From: Streptomyces sp. ST2-7A
GTDB taxonomy: Bacteria; Actinomycetota; Actinomycetes; Streptomycetales; Streptomycetaceae
Length of the DNA stretch: 64,000 bases
Direction: 5' to 3'
NCBI RefSeq assembly: GCF_021390475.1
Contig: NZ_JAJUWS010000013.1
Span: 61,212-125,211 of the forward strand
A program made the translations under genes and the position numbers. The notes under the pieces were generated by a model. It did not search any database. It was not told the origin of the DNA and saw nothing but the letters and a program-made list of their open reading frames with translations. Shown piece by piece: positions 16,965 to 25,045 of this stretch (position 1 is its first letter; every line of letters starts with the position of its first letter).

Positions 16965-17350
16965 CCGGCGCCCGGCCGGGGATCACGGGGAGTGACGCGG
17001 GGAGGTGCCGTGCCGATCGCCGATCCGAGAGGACGCCGGGCCGTTCCGGGGGCGGGCGGCGAACGACGGATGCGGAGCCGGGCGGAGCAGGGGTCGGTGC
17101 GAGCCGAGGGGGATCGGATCGGCTGTTCGAGTGACGATCCGATGAGTCGGCACGGCTTCCGGATGGCGTCCGCGCGACCGCCGGGTGCACAGTGGGAGCT
17201 TTTACGGCATTTGTCCGGTACCGTTCCGGCACGGCGTGCCAGGAAAGGGGTCGATTGGCGACCCCGAGTGCACCAAGTGGCCCCGGATGGGGGAGAGTGG
17301 AACCAGTCAGGGCACCTCGAAGAAGAGGCACTACGTCGGTGAGGGATGAC
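16965..17350 (+). other. upstream region of citrate synthase
   Basis: The 386 bases carry an inverted repeat (ATCGGATCG at 17113-17121 and CGATCCGAT at 17135-17143) that could form a leader hairpin or be an operator. No gene is apparent. A GAGGGA ribosome binding site stands before the GTG at 17351. Confidence 0.4.
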
Positions 17351-18661
17351 GTGAGCGAACACCGCGCAAGTGACAACGACAGCGCAGTGGTACTGCGGTA
17401 CGGCGACGGCGAGTACCGCTTCCCGCTGGTGGACAGCACGGTCGGTGACCGTGGCTTCGAGATCGGCAAGCTGAGGGCCCAAACCGGTCTGGTGACCCTG
17501 GACTCCGGTTACGGCAACACCGCGGCCTACCAATCGGCCGTCACCTACCTCGACGGCGAGCAGGGCATCCTGCGCTACCGCGGGTATCCCATCGAGCAGC
17601 TCGCGGAGCACGGGACCTTCCTGGAGACCGCCTACCTGCTCATCCACGGTGAGCTGCCCACCGTGGACCAGCTCTCCGCCTTCCGGGGCGAGATCACCCA
17701 GCACACGCTCCTCCATGAGGACGTGAAGCGCTTCTACGACGGCTTCCCGCGTGACGCGCACCCGATGGCGATGCTCTCCTCCGTCGTCAGCGCGCTGTCC
17801 ACCTTCTACCAGGACAGCCACAACCCCTTCGACGAGGACCAGCGGCACATCTCCACCATCCGCCTGCTGGCCAAGCTCCCCACCATCGCGGCGTACGCGT
17901 ACAAGAAGTCCATCGGGCATCCGGTGGTCTACCCGCGCAACGACCTCGGCTACGTGGAGAACTTCCTCCGCATGACCTTCTCGGTCCCGGCCGAGGAGTA
18001 CGACCTGGACCCGGTGGTGGTCGGGGCCCTGGACAAGTTGCTGATCCTGCACGCGGACCACGAGCAGAACTGCTCCACCTCCACCGTGCGGCTGGTCGGC
18101 TCCTCCCAGGCCAACCTGTTCGCCTCCATCTCCGCCGGCATCAACGCCCTGTGGGGCCCGCTGCACGGCGGCGCCAACCAGGCCGTGCTGGAGATGCTGG
18201 AGCAGATCCGGGAGGCCGGCGGTAATGCCGACACCTTCCTGGAGAAGGTCAAGAACAAGGAGGACGGCGTCCGCCTGATGGGCTTCGGCCACCGGGTCTA
18301 CAAGAGCTTCGACCCGCGCGCGAAGATCATCAAGGCCGCCGCCCACGACGTGCTCTCCGCGCTCGGCAAGGACGACGCGCTGCTGGACATCGCGCTGCGG
18401 CTGGAGGAGCGCGCGCTGAGCGATGACTACTTCGTCTCGCGCAACCTCTACCCGAACGTCGACTTCTACACCGGCCTGATCTACCGGGCCATGGGCTTCC
18501 CGACCACCATGTTCACCGTGCTGTTCGCGCTCGGCCGGCTTCCCGGCTGGGTTGCCCAGTGGCACGAGATGATCAAGGAGCCGGGTTCCCGGATCGGCCG
18601 CCCGCGGCAGATCTACACCGGCGTGGTCGAGCGGGACTACATCCCGGTCGAGCAGCGCTGA
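17351..18661 (+). CDS. gltA: citrate synthase
   Basis: The 436-residue protein is a type II (hexameric-type) citrate synthase that condenses oxaloacetate with acetyl-CoA. Visible family blocks include LRYRGYPIEQLAE, LHADHEQNCSTSTVRLVGSS with the catalytic-site His, GPLHGGANQAVLEML, GFGHRVYKSFDPRA and the late Asp region PNVDFYTGLIY. The GTG start at 17351 gives the short actinomycete N-terminus before LRYGDGEYRFPLVD. A terminator-like hairpin follows six bases after the stop. The gene is monocistronic and would supply the TCA cycle. Confidence 0.96.
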   Translation: MSEHRASDNDSAVVLRYGDGEYRFPLVDSTVGDRGFEIGKLRAQTGLVTLDSGYGNTAAYQSAVTYLDGEQGILRYRGYPIEQLAEHGTFLETAYLLIHGELPTVDQLSAFRGEITQHTLLHEDVKRFYDGFPRDAHPMAMLSSVVSALSTFYQDSHNPFDEDQRHISTIRLLAKLPTIAAYAYKKSIGHPVVYPRNDLGYVENFLRMTFSVPAEEYDLDPVVVGALDKLLILHADHEQNCSTSTVRLVGSSQANLFASISAGINALWGPLHGGANQAVLEMLEQIREAGGNADTFLEKVKNKEDGVRLMGFGHRVYKSFDPRAKIIKAAAHDVLSALGKDDALLDIALRLEERALSDDYFVSRNLYPNVDFYTGLIYRAMGFPTTMFTVLFALGRLPGWVAQWHEMIKEPGSRIGRPRQIYTGVVERDYIPVEQR

Positions 18662-18666
18662 ACGAC

Positions 18667-18691
18667 ACCACCGGGATGTTCCCCCGGTGGT
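18667..18691 (+). terminator. citrate synthase terminator
   Basis: ACCACCGGG (18667-18675) pairs exactly with CCCGGTGGT (18683-18691) around a 7-base loop, six bases after the stop codon. It lacks a U-tract, as usual in this group. Confidence 0.75.
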
Positions 18692-18778
18692 CGGTCCCGT
18701 CCGCCGGGGTCCGCCTCGCCCGAATGGGTGAACGGGCCCCGTTCGGCGTTCCGGGCCCCGTGGTGGGTTGTTCCCGCC

Positions 18779-18810
18779 CCGCACGTGCCCCGGCACCGGG
18801 GCACGTGCGG
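18779..18810. terminator. second strong hairpin downstream of citrate synthase
   Basis: Bases 18779-18793 and 18796-18810 are exact 15-base inverted repeats separated by two bases. The hairpin could stop transcription from either strand, including any minus-strand RNA from the region to the right. Confidence 0.6.
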
Positions 18811-18913
18811 GCGGTCGAGGCGCGCGGGGAAGGGGTGGGGGCCGGGAGCGAGCGGCACTCCCGGGGTGGCCGGGATGATCGCGTACCGTGGTGAAGTGAT
18901 TACGATCATGCAA

Positions 18914-18929
18914 TGTGACTCAGATCACA
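18914..18929. promoter_or_regulatory. perfect CRP-like binding site
   Basis: TGTGACTCAGATCACA has the exact TGTGA-N6-TCACA consensus of the CRP/FNR superfamily. Streptomyces Crp recognises the same core. It lies in AT-richer DNA between citrate synthase and the candidate small RNA, with no adjacent protein gene in the expected orientation. Confidence 0.6.
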
Positions 18930-19014
18930 CATGACTGAGGGCAACTCGGAGCCCCCGGGTCGGTCTAATGGAGTGAGATCGACGTGGTTTCGGCTGGACC
19001 CACGTCGGCAGCCG

Positions 19015-19150
19015 TTCGGACGGGGTCCCGTGGGGGGACGCTCTGCGCCGACGGCACAAGGCGCCTCGCGTCCGGGCCCTGTGGGGGGACTCGGCGTGGG
19101 GCGCCTTCCTTTGGTCGGATCGAGCACGCCTCCCCGGTCGAGAGACTCGA
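19015..19150 (-). ncRNA. candidate 6C small RNA
   Basis: On the minus strand two segments of six consecutive cytosines in the context TCCCCCCA occur about 50 bases apart (complements of 19032-19037 and 19083-19088), each flanked by sequence able to form a stem. Two stem-loops with C6 loops define the actinobacterial 6C RNA. The region has no credible protein gene and lies in a 1-kb intergenic space. Boundaries are approximate. It could instead be chance in GC-rich DNA. Confidence 0.45.
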
Positions 19151-19365
19151 TCCGGTGACCGGAGTCGTCCCATCCGACCGACCGCCGATGCCTCCGGGCT
19201 CCGTTTCCCCGATTTCCCGTGTCCGCCGCTTCCCGCGGTCGCCCCGCCGCCCCGCCGGGTACGGCCGGGTCCCCGCCCCGGGTGCCGACGATCGGGCGGC
19301 ACCCCGCCACCCACCGGCCCCGGCCGGCGTGGTCCCGGGCTTCCCGTGGCGGAGCGTCCTGCGGT

Positions 19366-19555
19366 GGGCCGTCGGCTCCCGCCGTCCCGTCCCCGCCCCC
19401 GACGCGGGGGCGTCCCCCCGGTGGGTCGGGCGGCCGCTGTGGTCCCCGTTCCCGGCCGCTCGCCGCCACCCGGCCGCTTTCCGGTGCGGCCCCCGGGTCG
19501 CCCGTCGCGGGAAGCGTCATCCGGCGGGCCGTCGGCTCCCGCCGTCCCGTCCCCG
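19366..19555. repeat. 30-base exact direct repeat
   Basis: Bases 19366-19395 recur exactly at 19526-19555, 160 bases away, within non-coding DNA. The unit starts GGGCCGTCGGC and ends CGTCCCCG. No transposase or target duplication is associated. Confidence 0.8.
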
Positions 19556-19675
19556 GGCCGCTTCCGATGTTCTCGCGCGCGCGAAGCCGTCCCCGGCCAC
19601 CGGTGTACGGCTCCGGGGGCGCGGGGCGGGTGCCCCGAGGGGGCGTGCACCCCGCCCCGCGCCTCGTGGGGGCCG

Positions 19676-19900
19676 TCAGGCGGTCCCCACGACCTCGTAC
19701 CCCGCCTCGTCCACCGCGGCCCGCACGGCGGCTTCCTCGAGGGGACGGTCCGACTCCACCGTCACCAGCCCCTCGCCGGCGCGGGCCTGCACGGAGGTGA
19801 CCCCCGGCAGCGCGGACAGCTCCTGCGAGACCGCCTTCTCGCAGTGGCCACAGGTCATCCCGGAGACCTTCCAGATGGTCCGGTGGGTCGTCTCGCTCAT
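19676..19900 (-). CDS. copper chaperone, heavy-metal-associated domain protein
   Basis: The 74-residue protein is a single HMA domain. It has the metal-binding motif GMTCGHC near residue 14 followed by the ferredoxin-like pattern V.SV.A..GEGLVTVESD and a final DEAGYEV. CopZ-type proteins carry Cu(I) to a P-type ATPase; none is encoded next door. An AGGAGG-type ribosome binding site precedes the ATG (complement of 19898-19900). A CsoR-like operator lies about 100 bases upstream, so copper induction is likely. Confidence 0.92.
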   Translation of the reverse strand: MSETTHRTIWKVSGMTCGHCEKAVSQELSALPGVTSVQARAGEGLVTVESDRPLEEAAVRAAVDEAGYEVVGTA

Positions 19901-19998
19901 CGTTTCCTCCTCGCGGTTCGGCCGTCGACCGGCCGGTGCGGACGGTCCGCCCGCCATGCCGTCGCTCCGGCACGGATCGGCGGCATCGAGCGACCCAC

Positions 19999-20017
19999 TA
20001 TACCCCCCGTGGGTATG
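19999..20017. promoter_or_regulatory. CsoR-like operator
   Basis: TATACCCCCCGTGGGTATG is an imperfect palindrome with the TACCC...GGGTA core and G/C tract of actinobacterial CsoR sites. It lies upstream of the copper chaperone gene, where copper-relieved repression would be expected. Confidence 0.72.
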
Positions 20018-20082
20018 CCGGGCGGAGTGGGCGGGATGTGTCGGGGGCGTGGGAAACGGGTGGGGCGGTCGGTCGGACACGC

Positions 20083-20128
20083 GGAAGGGGCCCCGGGGGC
20101 GGCACGTGCCGCCCCCGGGGCCCCTTCC
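20083..20128. terminator. 46-base perfect palindrome downstream of nhaA
   Basis: The two 23-base halves (20083-20105 and 20106-20128) are exact reverse complements. It is the second of two strong hairpins reached by transcripts leaving nhaA on the minus strand, and it shields the copper chaperone promoter from read-through. Confidence 0.8.
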
Positions 20129-20132
20129 CTCT

Positions 20133-20161
20133 CCGGTGGGGGCGTGTCACGCCCCCACCGG
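20133..20161. terminator. first hairpin after nhaA
   Basis: Bases 20133-20146 and 20148-20161 are exact 14-base inverted repeats around one base. It starts nine bases after the nhaA stop and forms a tandem terminator with the palindrome at 20083-20128. Confidence 0.75.
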
Positions 20162-20169
20162 TCCTTCGT

Positions 20170-21549
20170 TCAGCTCCCGGAACGCGCCGGGACGCCGCCG
20201 TCCCCGCCGGCCCCGGTCCCCTCGGACCCGGAGGGGGGGACGGCCGCGCCGCCGCCGGAGCCGTCGTCGCCCGCCGGGACGCCGGCCGGGCCCTCGCCCG
20301 GTCCGCCCGGGCCCTCGGGGCCTTCCGCGGAGGCGTACTGCCGGTTCCGCATGCCCAGCACGATGCTCGCGCCGACCGCGGCCAGCAGCGAGGCCAGCAG
20401 GACCGCCGCCTTCACGTTCTCCTGAAGCGCCATGTCCTCGGTGAAGGCCAGTTCGGCGATCAACAGCGAGACGGTGAATCCGATGCCGGCCAGCATCGAG
20501 GCGCCGGCGATGTCGGCCCATTTGAGGGCCGGGTTGAGATTGATCCGGGTGAGTCTCACCATCAGCCAGCTGGCGCCGAAGATGCCGACGATCTTGCCGA
20601 GGAACAGCCCCGTCACGACACCCAGCGCCTCCGGCTGCTGCGGCAGTCCGGTGATGGTCTCGGTGGAGATCACGACACCGGCCGCGAAGAGCGCGAAGAT
20701 CGGCACGGCCAGGCCGGCGGACCACGGGTGCACGATGTGCTCGACGTGCTCGGCCGGGGAGTGCTTCTCACCCTCGCGCGGGGTGGAGCGCAGCAGCATG
20801 CCGATGGCGACACCGGCGATGGTGGCGTGCACGCCGCTGTTGAACATCAGGGCCCAGATCACCAGCGCCAGCGGCACGTAGATGTACCAGCCGCGCACGC
20901 CCTTGTGGTGGAGGAACCAGAAGACCGCCAGGCCGACGAAGGAGCCGAAGAGGGCGAGGAGGTTCAGGTTCGAGGTGTAGAAGACGGCGATGACGGTGAT
21001 CGCGATCAGGTCGTCCACGATCGCGAGGGTGAGCAGGAAGGTGCGCAGCGCCGATGGCAGCCTGCGCCCGACGACGGCCAACACGCCGAGTGCGAAGGCG
21101 ATGTCGGTGGCCATCGGCACCGCCCAGCCGTCCATGTTGCCGCCCTGCGCGCCGACGACCACGGCGTAGAAGATCGCCGGGACCGCCATGCCGCCGACCG
21201 CGGCGACGATCGGCAGGATCGCCGCGACCGGGTTGCGCAGCTCGCCGACGACCATCTCGCGTTTGAGCTCGATGCCGACGATGAAGAAGAAGACCACGAG
21301 CAGGCCGTCCGCCGCCCAGTGGCCGATGGACATCCGCAGGCCGAGCTCGGAGATGCCCAGATAATGGTCCCGGACCGAGGCGTAGCCGTCGCCCAGGGGC
21401 GAGTTGGCGAGGATCAGCGCCAGGGTCGCGGCGATCAGCAGCATCAGGCCACCGGAGACCTCCAGGCGGAGGAACTCGGCGATGGACCGCCGATCGCGCT
21501 CCCGGTACTCGCCGGGCACGTCGGAACTGGGTGCGGACGGGGGCGTCAT
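20170..21549 (-). CDS. nhaA: Na+/H+ antiporter NhaA
   Basis: The 459-residue integral membrane protein has the NhaA features: many hydrophobic helices, FFFIVGIELKREMVVGEL, the IVDDLIAI segment with the paired aspartates of the ion site, and GIGFTVSLLIAELAF near the C-terminal transport domain. It exchanges Na+ or Li+ for protons for pH and salt homeostasis. The last 60 residues are an extra Gly/Pro/Glu-rich cytoplasmic tail beyond the usual end. The ATG gives the normal short N-terminus. Two tandem hairpins follow. Confidence 0.95.
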   Translation of the reverse strand: MTPPSAPSSDVPGEYRERDRRSIAEFLRLEVSGGLMLLIAATLALILANSPLGDGYASVRDHYLGISELGLRMSIGHWAADGLLVVFFFIVGIELKREMVVGELRNPVAAILPIVAAVGGMAVPAIFYAVVVGAQGGNMDGWAVPMATDIAFALGVLAVVGRRLPSALRTFLLTLAIVDDLIAITVIAVFYTSNLNLLALFGSFVGLAVFWFLHHKGVRGWYIYVPLALVIWALMFNSGVHATIAGVAIGMLLRSTPREGEKHSPAEHVEHIVHPWSAGLAVPIFALFAAGVVISTETITGLPQQPEALGVVTGLFLGKIVGIFGASWLMVRLTRINLNPALKWADIAGASMLAGIGFTVSLLIAELAFTEDMALQENVKAAVLLASLLAAVGASIVLGMRNRQYASAEGPEGPGGPGEGPAGVPAGDDGSGGGAAVPPSGSEGTGAGGDGGVPARSGS

Positions 21550-22077
21550 CAGCGGGGGCCTCCGAAGGCGGTCGGGAACGGGCGGGCGGGCGGTACGTGC
21601 CGGTGATGGGGCCGGCCGGATCCGATCGCACCCGACGAACGTTTTTTTGAATGTAGAACGTGTTTTCGATATGGCGGGTTTGTTCCGATCACCCTACCCG
21701 TCGCCCCCGGCGGAGGGCCGAGGGTGGGGTCCGGTGACGTCGCGGTCGGCGCGCCGGCGTCCTCTCCCGATCCGCGCGTCGTCCGTCCACGAGATCTCAC
21801 TACCACGCAGACGGCCGAAAATGCCCCGGGGGCCACATTTTCCCGGGTGACACCCCTCACCCCGGTGGGAGGGGTGCTCGGCGAACGGGGTGTGTCGACA
21901 CGCCGACGACCGGCCCTCCCCGGGAGGAAGAGGCCCGGTGACACGTCTCCCCCGGAGGCGGGAACCGCTCGGGTCCCGCCCGGCGTCACAACGGGTGAAG
22001 GCGGCCCGGTGTTCCCGCGCGGAACCCCGTGGCGTATAAAAGTGGGCGTCATCACCACGGGGGATACGGGGCTCGAC
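21550..22077. other. divergent regulatory region between nhaA and the flotillin operon
   Basis: The 528 bases hold a conspicuous AT-rich patch at about 21640-21690, which probably includes the nhaA promoter on the minus strand. A TATAAA sequence lies at 22035-22040, 38 bases before the first flotillin-operon gene, and a short inverted repeat GTTCC-N5-GGAAC at 22011-22025 precedes it. I see no credible gene. Confidence 0.45.
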
Positions 22078-22722
22078 ATGGGGGACTTCTTCGCGACCGC
22101 GACGCAGTTCCCGGTCGTCCTGTTCACCTTCCCCCTGGTCGTCGTCATCGGCTACTGGCTCTTCGCCGCCCTCACCGGCCTCGGGGGCGACCTCTTCGGT
22201 GCCGCCGGCACCGACGCGTCCGACGGCGCGGGGGACACGGGAGGCGCCGGCGGCTTCGCCGGGCTCCTCGCCGCCCTCGGCCTCGGGGGCGTTCCGGTCA
22301 CCGTGGTGTTCTCCTGCGTGATCGCCGTCGCCTGGTTCGTCGCCCTCGTGGGCACCGCCGCCACCGCACACCCACTGGCCCGGATCGGCGTACTCGTCCT
22401 GGCCCTGTGGGCCGGCTGGCAGGCGACCTGGCTGCTCGCCCGCCTGCTGCGCCGGGTACCGGGCTTCGCCGCGATGGCCCGCAACGCCGACCTCGTCGGC
22501 CTGCTGTGCGAGGTGCGGGTGCGCTGCTCGGCGACCGAGTTCGGCCAGGGACTGGTGTCCCTCCCCGACGGCGGGACCGCCCTGCTCGACATCCGTGCCG
22601 ACGGCGAGGAAGGCGCCGAGCCCCTTCCGCCCGGCACCACCGTCCTCATCTACGACTACGACCCCGAAGGGGACTTCTACCGGGTCGCCCCGGCCGGCGC
22701 CGCCGCCGATCCCCTCGGCTGA
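22078..22722 (+). CDS. YqiJ-like membrane protein with OB-fold/NfeD-like tail
   Basis: The 214-residue protein has several hydrophobic segments (residues 10-31, about 52-90 and 95-125) and a C-terminal soluble part of about 75 residues ending YDYDPEGDFYRV, which resembles the OB-fold of NfeD/YqiJ proteins. NfeD-type proteins accompany flotillins and SPFH proteins in membrane microdomains. The ATG at 22078 sits right before the first membrane helix. It is the first gene of an operon with the flotillin and giant ATPase, the same order as in many actinomycetes. Confidence 0.75.
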   Translation: MGDFFATATQFPVVLFTFPLVVVIGYWLFAALTGLGGDLFGAAGTDASDGAGDTGGAGGFAGLLAALGLGGVPVTVVFSCVIAVAWFVALVGTAATAHPLARIGVLVLALWAGWQATWLLARLLRRVPGFAAMARNADLVGLLCEVRVRCSATEFGQGLVSLPDGGTALLDIRADGEEGAEPLPPGTTVLIYDYDPEGDFYRVAPAGAAADPLG

Positions 22723-22829
22723 GCGGCCCCCGATGGCCCCCGTCCCCGACCCGACCGAACGCGGCCCGCCCATCGCGCCGCCCCGCCCCGCCCCGGACAC
22801 CACCCGGGCACCGGACCCGAGGGAAACCC

Positions 22830-25045
22830 ATGGACATCGCCTCGCAGGGACTCGGCATCCTCATCGCCGTCATCCTGCTGATCGCGCTGGTGCTGCTGTT
22901 CACCATGACCCGTCTCTTCCGCAAGGTCGAACAGGGCAAGGCGCTGATCGTCTCCAAGATGCGCAAGGTCGACGTGACCTTCACCGGCACCGTGGTCCTC
23001 CCGGTGCTGCACAAGGCCGAGGTCATGGACATCTCGGTCAAGACGCTGGAGCTGAGCCGGGTCGGCAAGGACGGCCTGATCTGCCAGGACAACATCCGCG
23101 CCGACATCCGCATCTCCTTCTACGTGCGGGTCAACAACACCGTCGAGGACGTCATCAAGGTCGCCCAGGCCATCGGCACCGAACGGGCCAGCAACCAGGA
23201 CACCCTCCAGTTGCTGTTCAACGCGAAGTTCTCCGAGGCGCTGAAGACCGTCGGCAAGCAGCTCGACTTCGAGGACCTGTACGTCAAGCGGGACGAGCTC
23301 AAGCAGCGGATCATCTCCGAGATCGGCCGCGACCTCAACGGCTACCGCCTGGAGGACGTCGCCATCGACTACCTCGAGCAGACCCCGCTGGTCCAGCTCG
23401 ACAAGGACAACATCCTCGACGCCCAGGGCATCCGGAAGATCACCGAGCTGACCGCCGCGCAGCACATCCTCACCAACGACTTCCGTCGCAACGAGGAGAA
23501 GGAGATCACCCGGCAGAACGTCGACGCCCGCGAGGCCGTCCTGGAACTCGAGCGCCGCCAGGCCGACGCCGAGATCCGCCAGCAGCGCGAGATCGCCTCC
23601 GTCCGAGCACGGGAGGAGGCCGAGGTCGCCCGTGTCCAGGCCGAGGAGCGCCTGCGCTCGCAGACCGCCGCGATCAAGACCGAGGAGCAGCTCGGCGTCC
23701 AGAACGAGAACCGCGAGCGCGAGGTCGCCGTCGCCCAGCTCAACCGCCAGCGCGTGGTGGCGGTGGAGAACGAGCGGATCGAGAAGGAGCGCCAGCTCGA
23801 GGTCATCGCCCGCGAACGGGAGACCGAGCTGCGGCGGATGGCCAAGGAGAAGGAGCTGGAGGGCGAGAAGCGGGAGATCGCCGACGTCATCCGCGAGCGC
23901 ATCGCGGTGGAGAAGACGGTCGCGGAGCAGGAGGAGGAGATCAAGAAGCTGCGCACCGTCGAGGAGGCCGAGCGCGACCGACAGGCGCTGATCATCCAGG
24001 CCGAGGCCGAGGCGCAGGAGCGACTGGTCAAGGACATCAAGGCCGCCGAGGCCGCCGAGCAGGCCGCCACGCACCGCGCCAAGGAGGAACTGACCATGGC
24101 CGAGGCGCGGCGCAAGACCGCCGACCTCGACGCCGCCGCCGCGATCCGACTCGCCGAGAGCCGCCGCGCCGACGCCGCCGCCCCCGGCCTCGCCGAGGCC
24201 GAGGTGCAGGAGCGGATGGCCGACGCCGTGGCCCGCACCCGCCGCGTCGAGGCGGACGCGACCAAGGAGATGGGTCTGGCCGAGGCCGAGGTGCAGGAGC
24301 GCACCGCCGACGCCATGGCCCGCACCCGCCGAGTCGAGGCGGACGCCGCCAAGGAGATGGGTCTGGCCGAGGCCGAGGCGCTGCGCGAGAAGATGCAGGC
24401 CGAGGCCGACGGCCTCAAGGAGAAGGCCGAGGCGATGGCCGCCCTCGACGCCGCGAGCCGGGAGCACGAGGAGTTCCGCCTGCGGCTGGAGGCGGAGAAG
24501 GACGTCCGGCTGGCCCGGGTCGACGTGCAGCGACAGATCGCCGAGGCCCAGGCGAGCCTCATCGCCACCGGCCTGGAGAACGCCAAGATCGACATCGTCG
24601 GCGGCGAGTCCATGTTCTTCGACCGCCTGGTCAACGCGATCTCGGCGGGCAAGGCGGTGGACGGCTTCGTGGAGAACTCCGGGAGCGTGCGCGCCATGGC
24701 CGGCCCCTGGCTGGACGCGGAGAGCTCCACCTTCACCGGTGACCTCGCCGGGATGGTCTCCGGCCTCGGCGCCGCCGGTCTGCGCGACCTCACCCTCGCG
24801 GGACTGCTCACCCGACTGATCTCCGACGGCGGACCGCAGGCGGGGGCCGCCCGGGAGCTCCTGGAGAGCGTCCGCGCCTCAGGGCTCGCCGACACGAAGC
24901 TCTCGGCGCTCTCGGCATCGGCGGGCTCCGGTCTCCCGGCCCGCGCCCCGATCCCGACCGGCCCCGCCGTCCGCCCCGGCGCCCGGCGTTCCGCCCCCTC
25001 GGAAGACCGCCCGCCGCACCCACCCGCCCGGCAGGAGAGCGATGA
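22830..25045 (+). CDS. flotillin (YqiK/SPFH family), 3' end shifted
   Basis: The protein has an N-terminal membrane anchor (residues 8-26), an SPFH domain to about residue 200, and a long Glu/Ala/Arg-rich coiled coil to about 600 with near-identical 29-residue repeats. It ends in a conserved-looking segment around MFFDRLVNAISAGKAVDGF and a short tail. Flotillins scaffold membrane microdomains. The frame has typical GC-rich third positions up to about 25030 but meets no stop and stays open through the next gene to 30098. A single extra base, for example in the C5 run near 24993, would make it end at the TGA that overlaps the ATPase ATG (25042-25045). The end given assumes that correction. Confidence 0.82.
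24186..24359 (+). repeat. in-frame 87-base tandem duplication in the flotillin coiled coil
   Basis: Bases 24186-24272 and 24273-24359 encode two nearly identical 29-residue units, each starting GLAEAEVQER and ending KEM. A third copy begins at 24360 (GLAEAEA) and then diverges. The duplication lengthens the coiled coil without breaking the frame. Confidence 0.88.

Larger units (their letters stand above)
18662..19675. other. gene-poor kilobase between citrate synthase and copper chaperone
   Basis: Apart from the two hairpins, the CRP-like site, the candidate 6C RNA and the direct repeat listed separately, I find no supported protein gene here. The open frames in it are Arg/Gly/Pro-rich on both strands with no recognisable motif, as expected for GC-rich non-coding DNA. 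Confidence 0.55.

Noticed and set aside
18984..19675. Protein genes in the region right of citrate synthase
   Set aside because: The open frames on both strands are repetitive Arg/Gly/Pro sequences without motifs, ribosome binding sites or conserved-looking starts.
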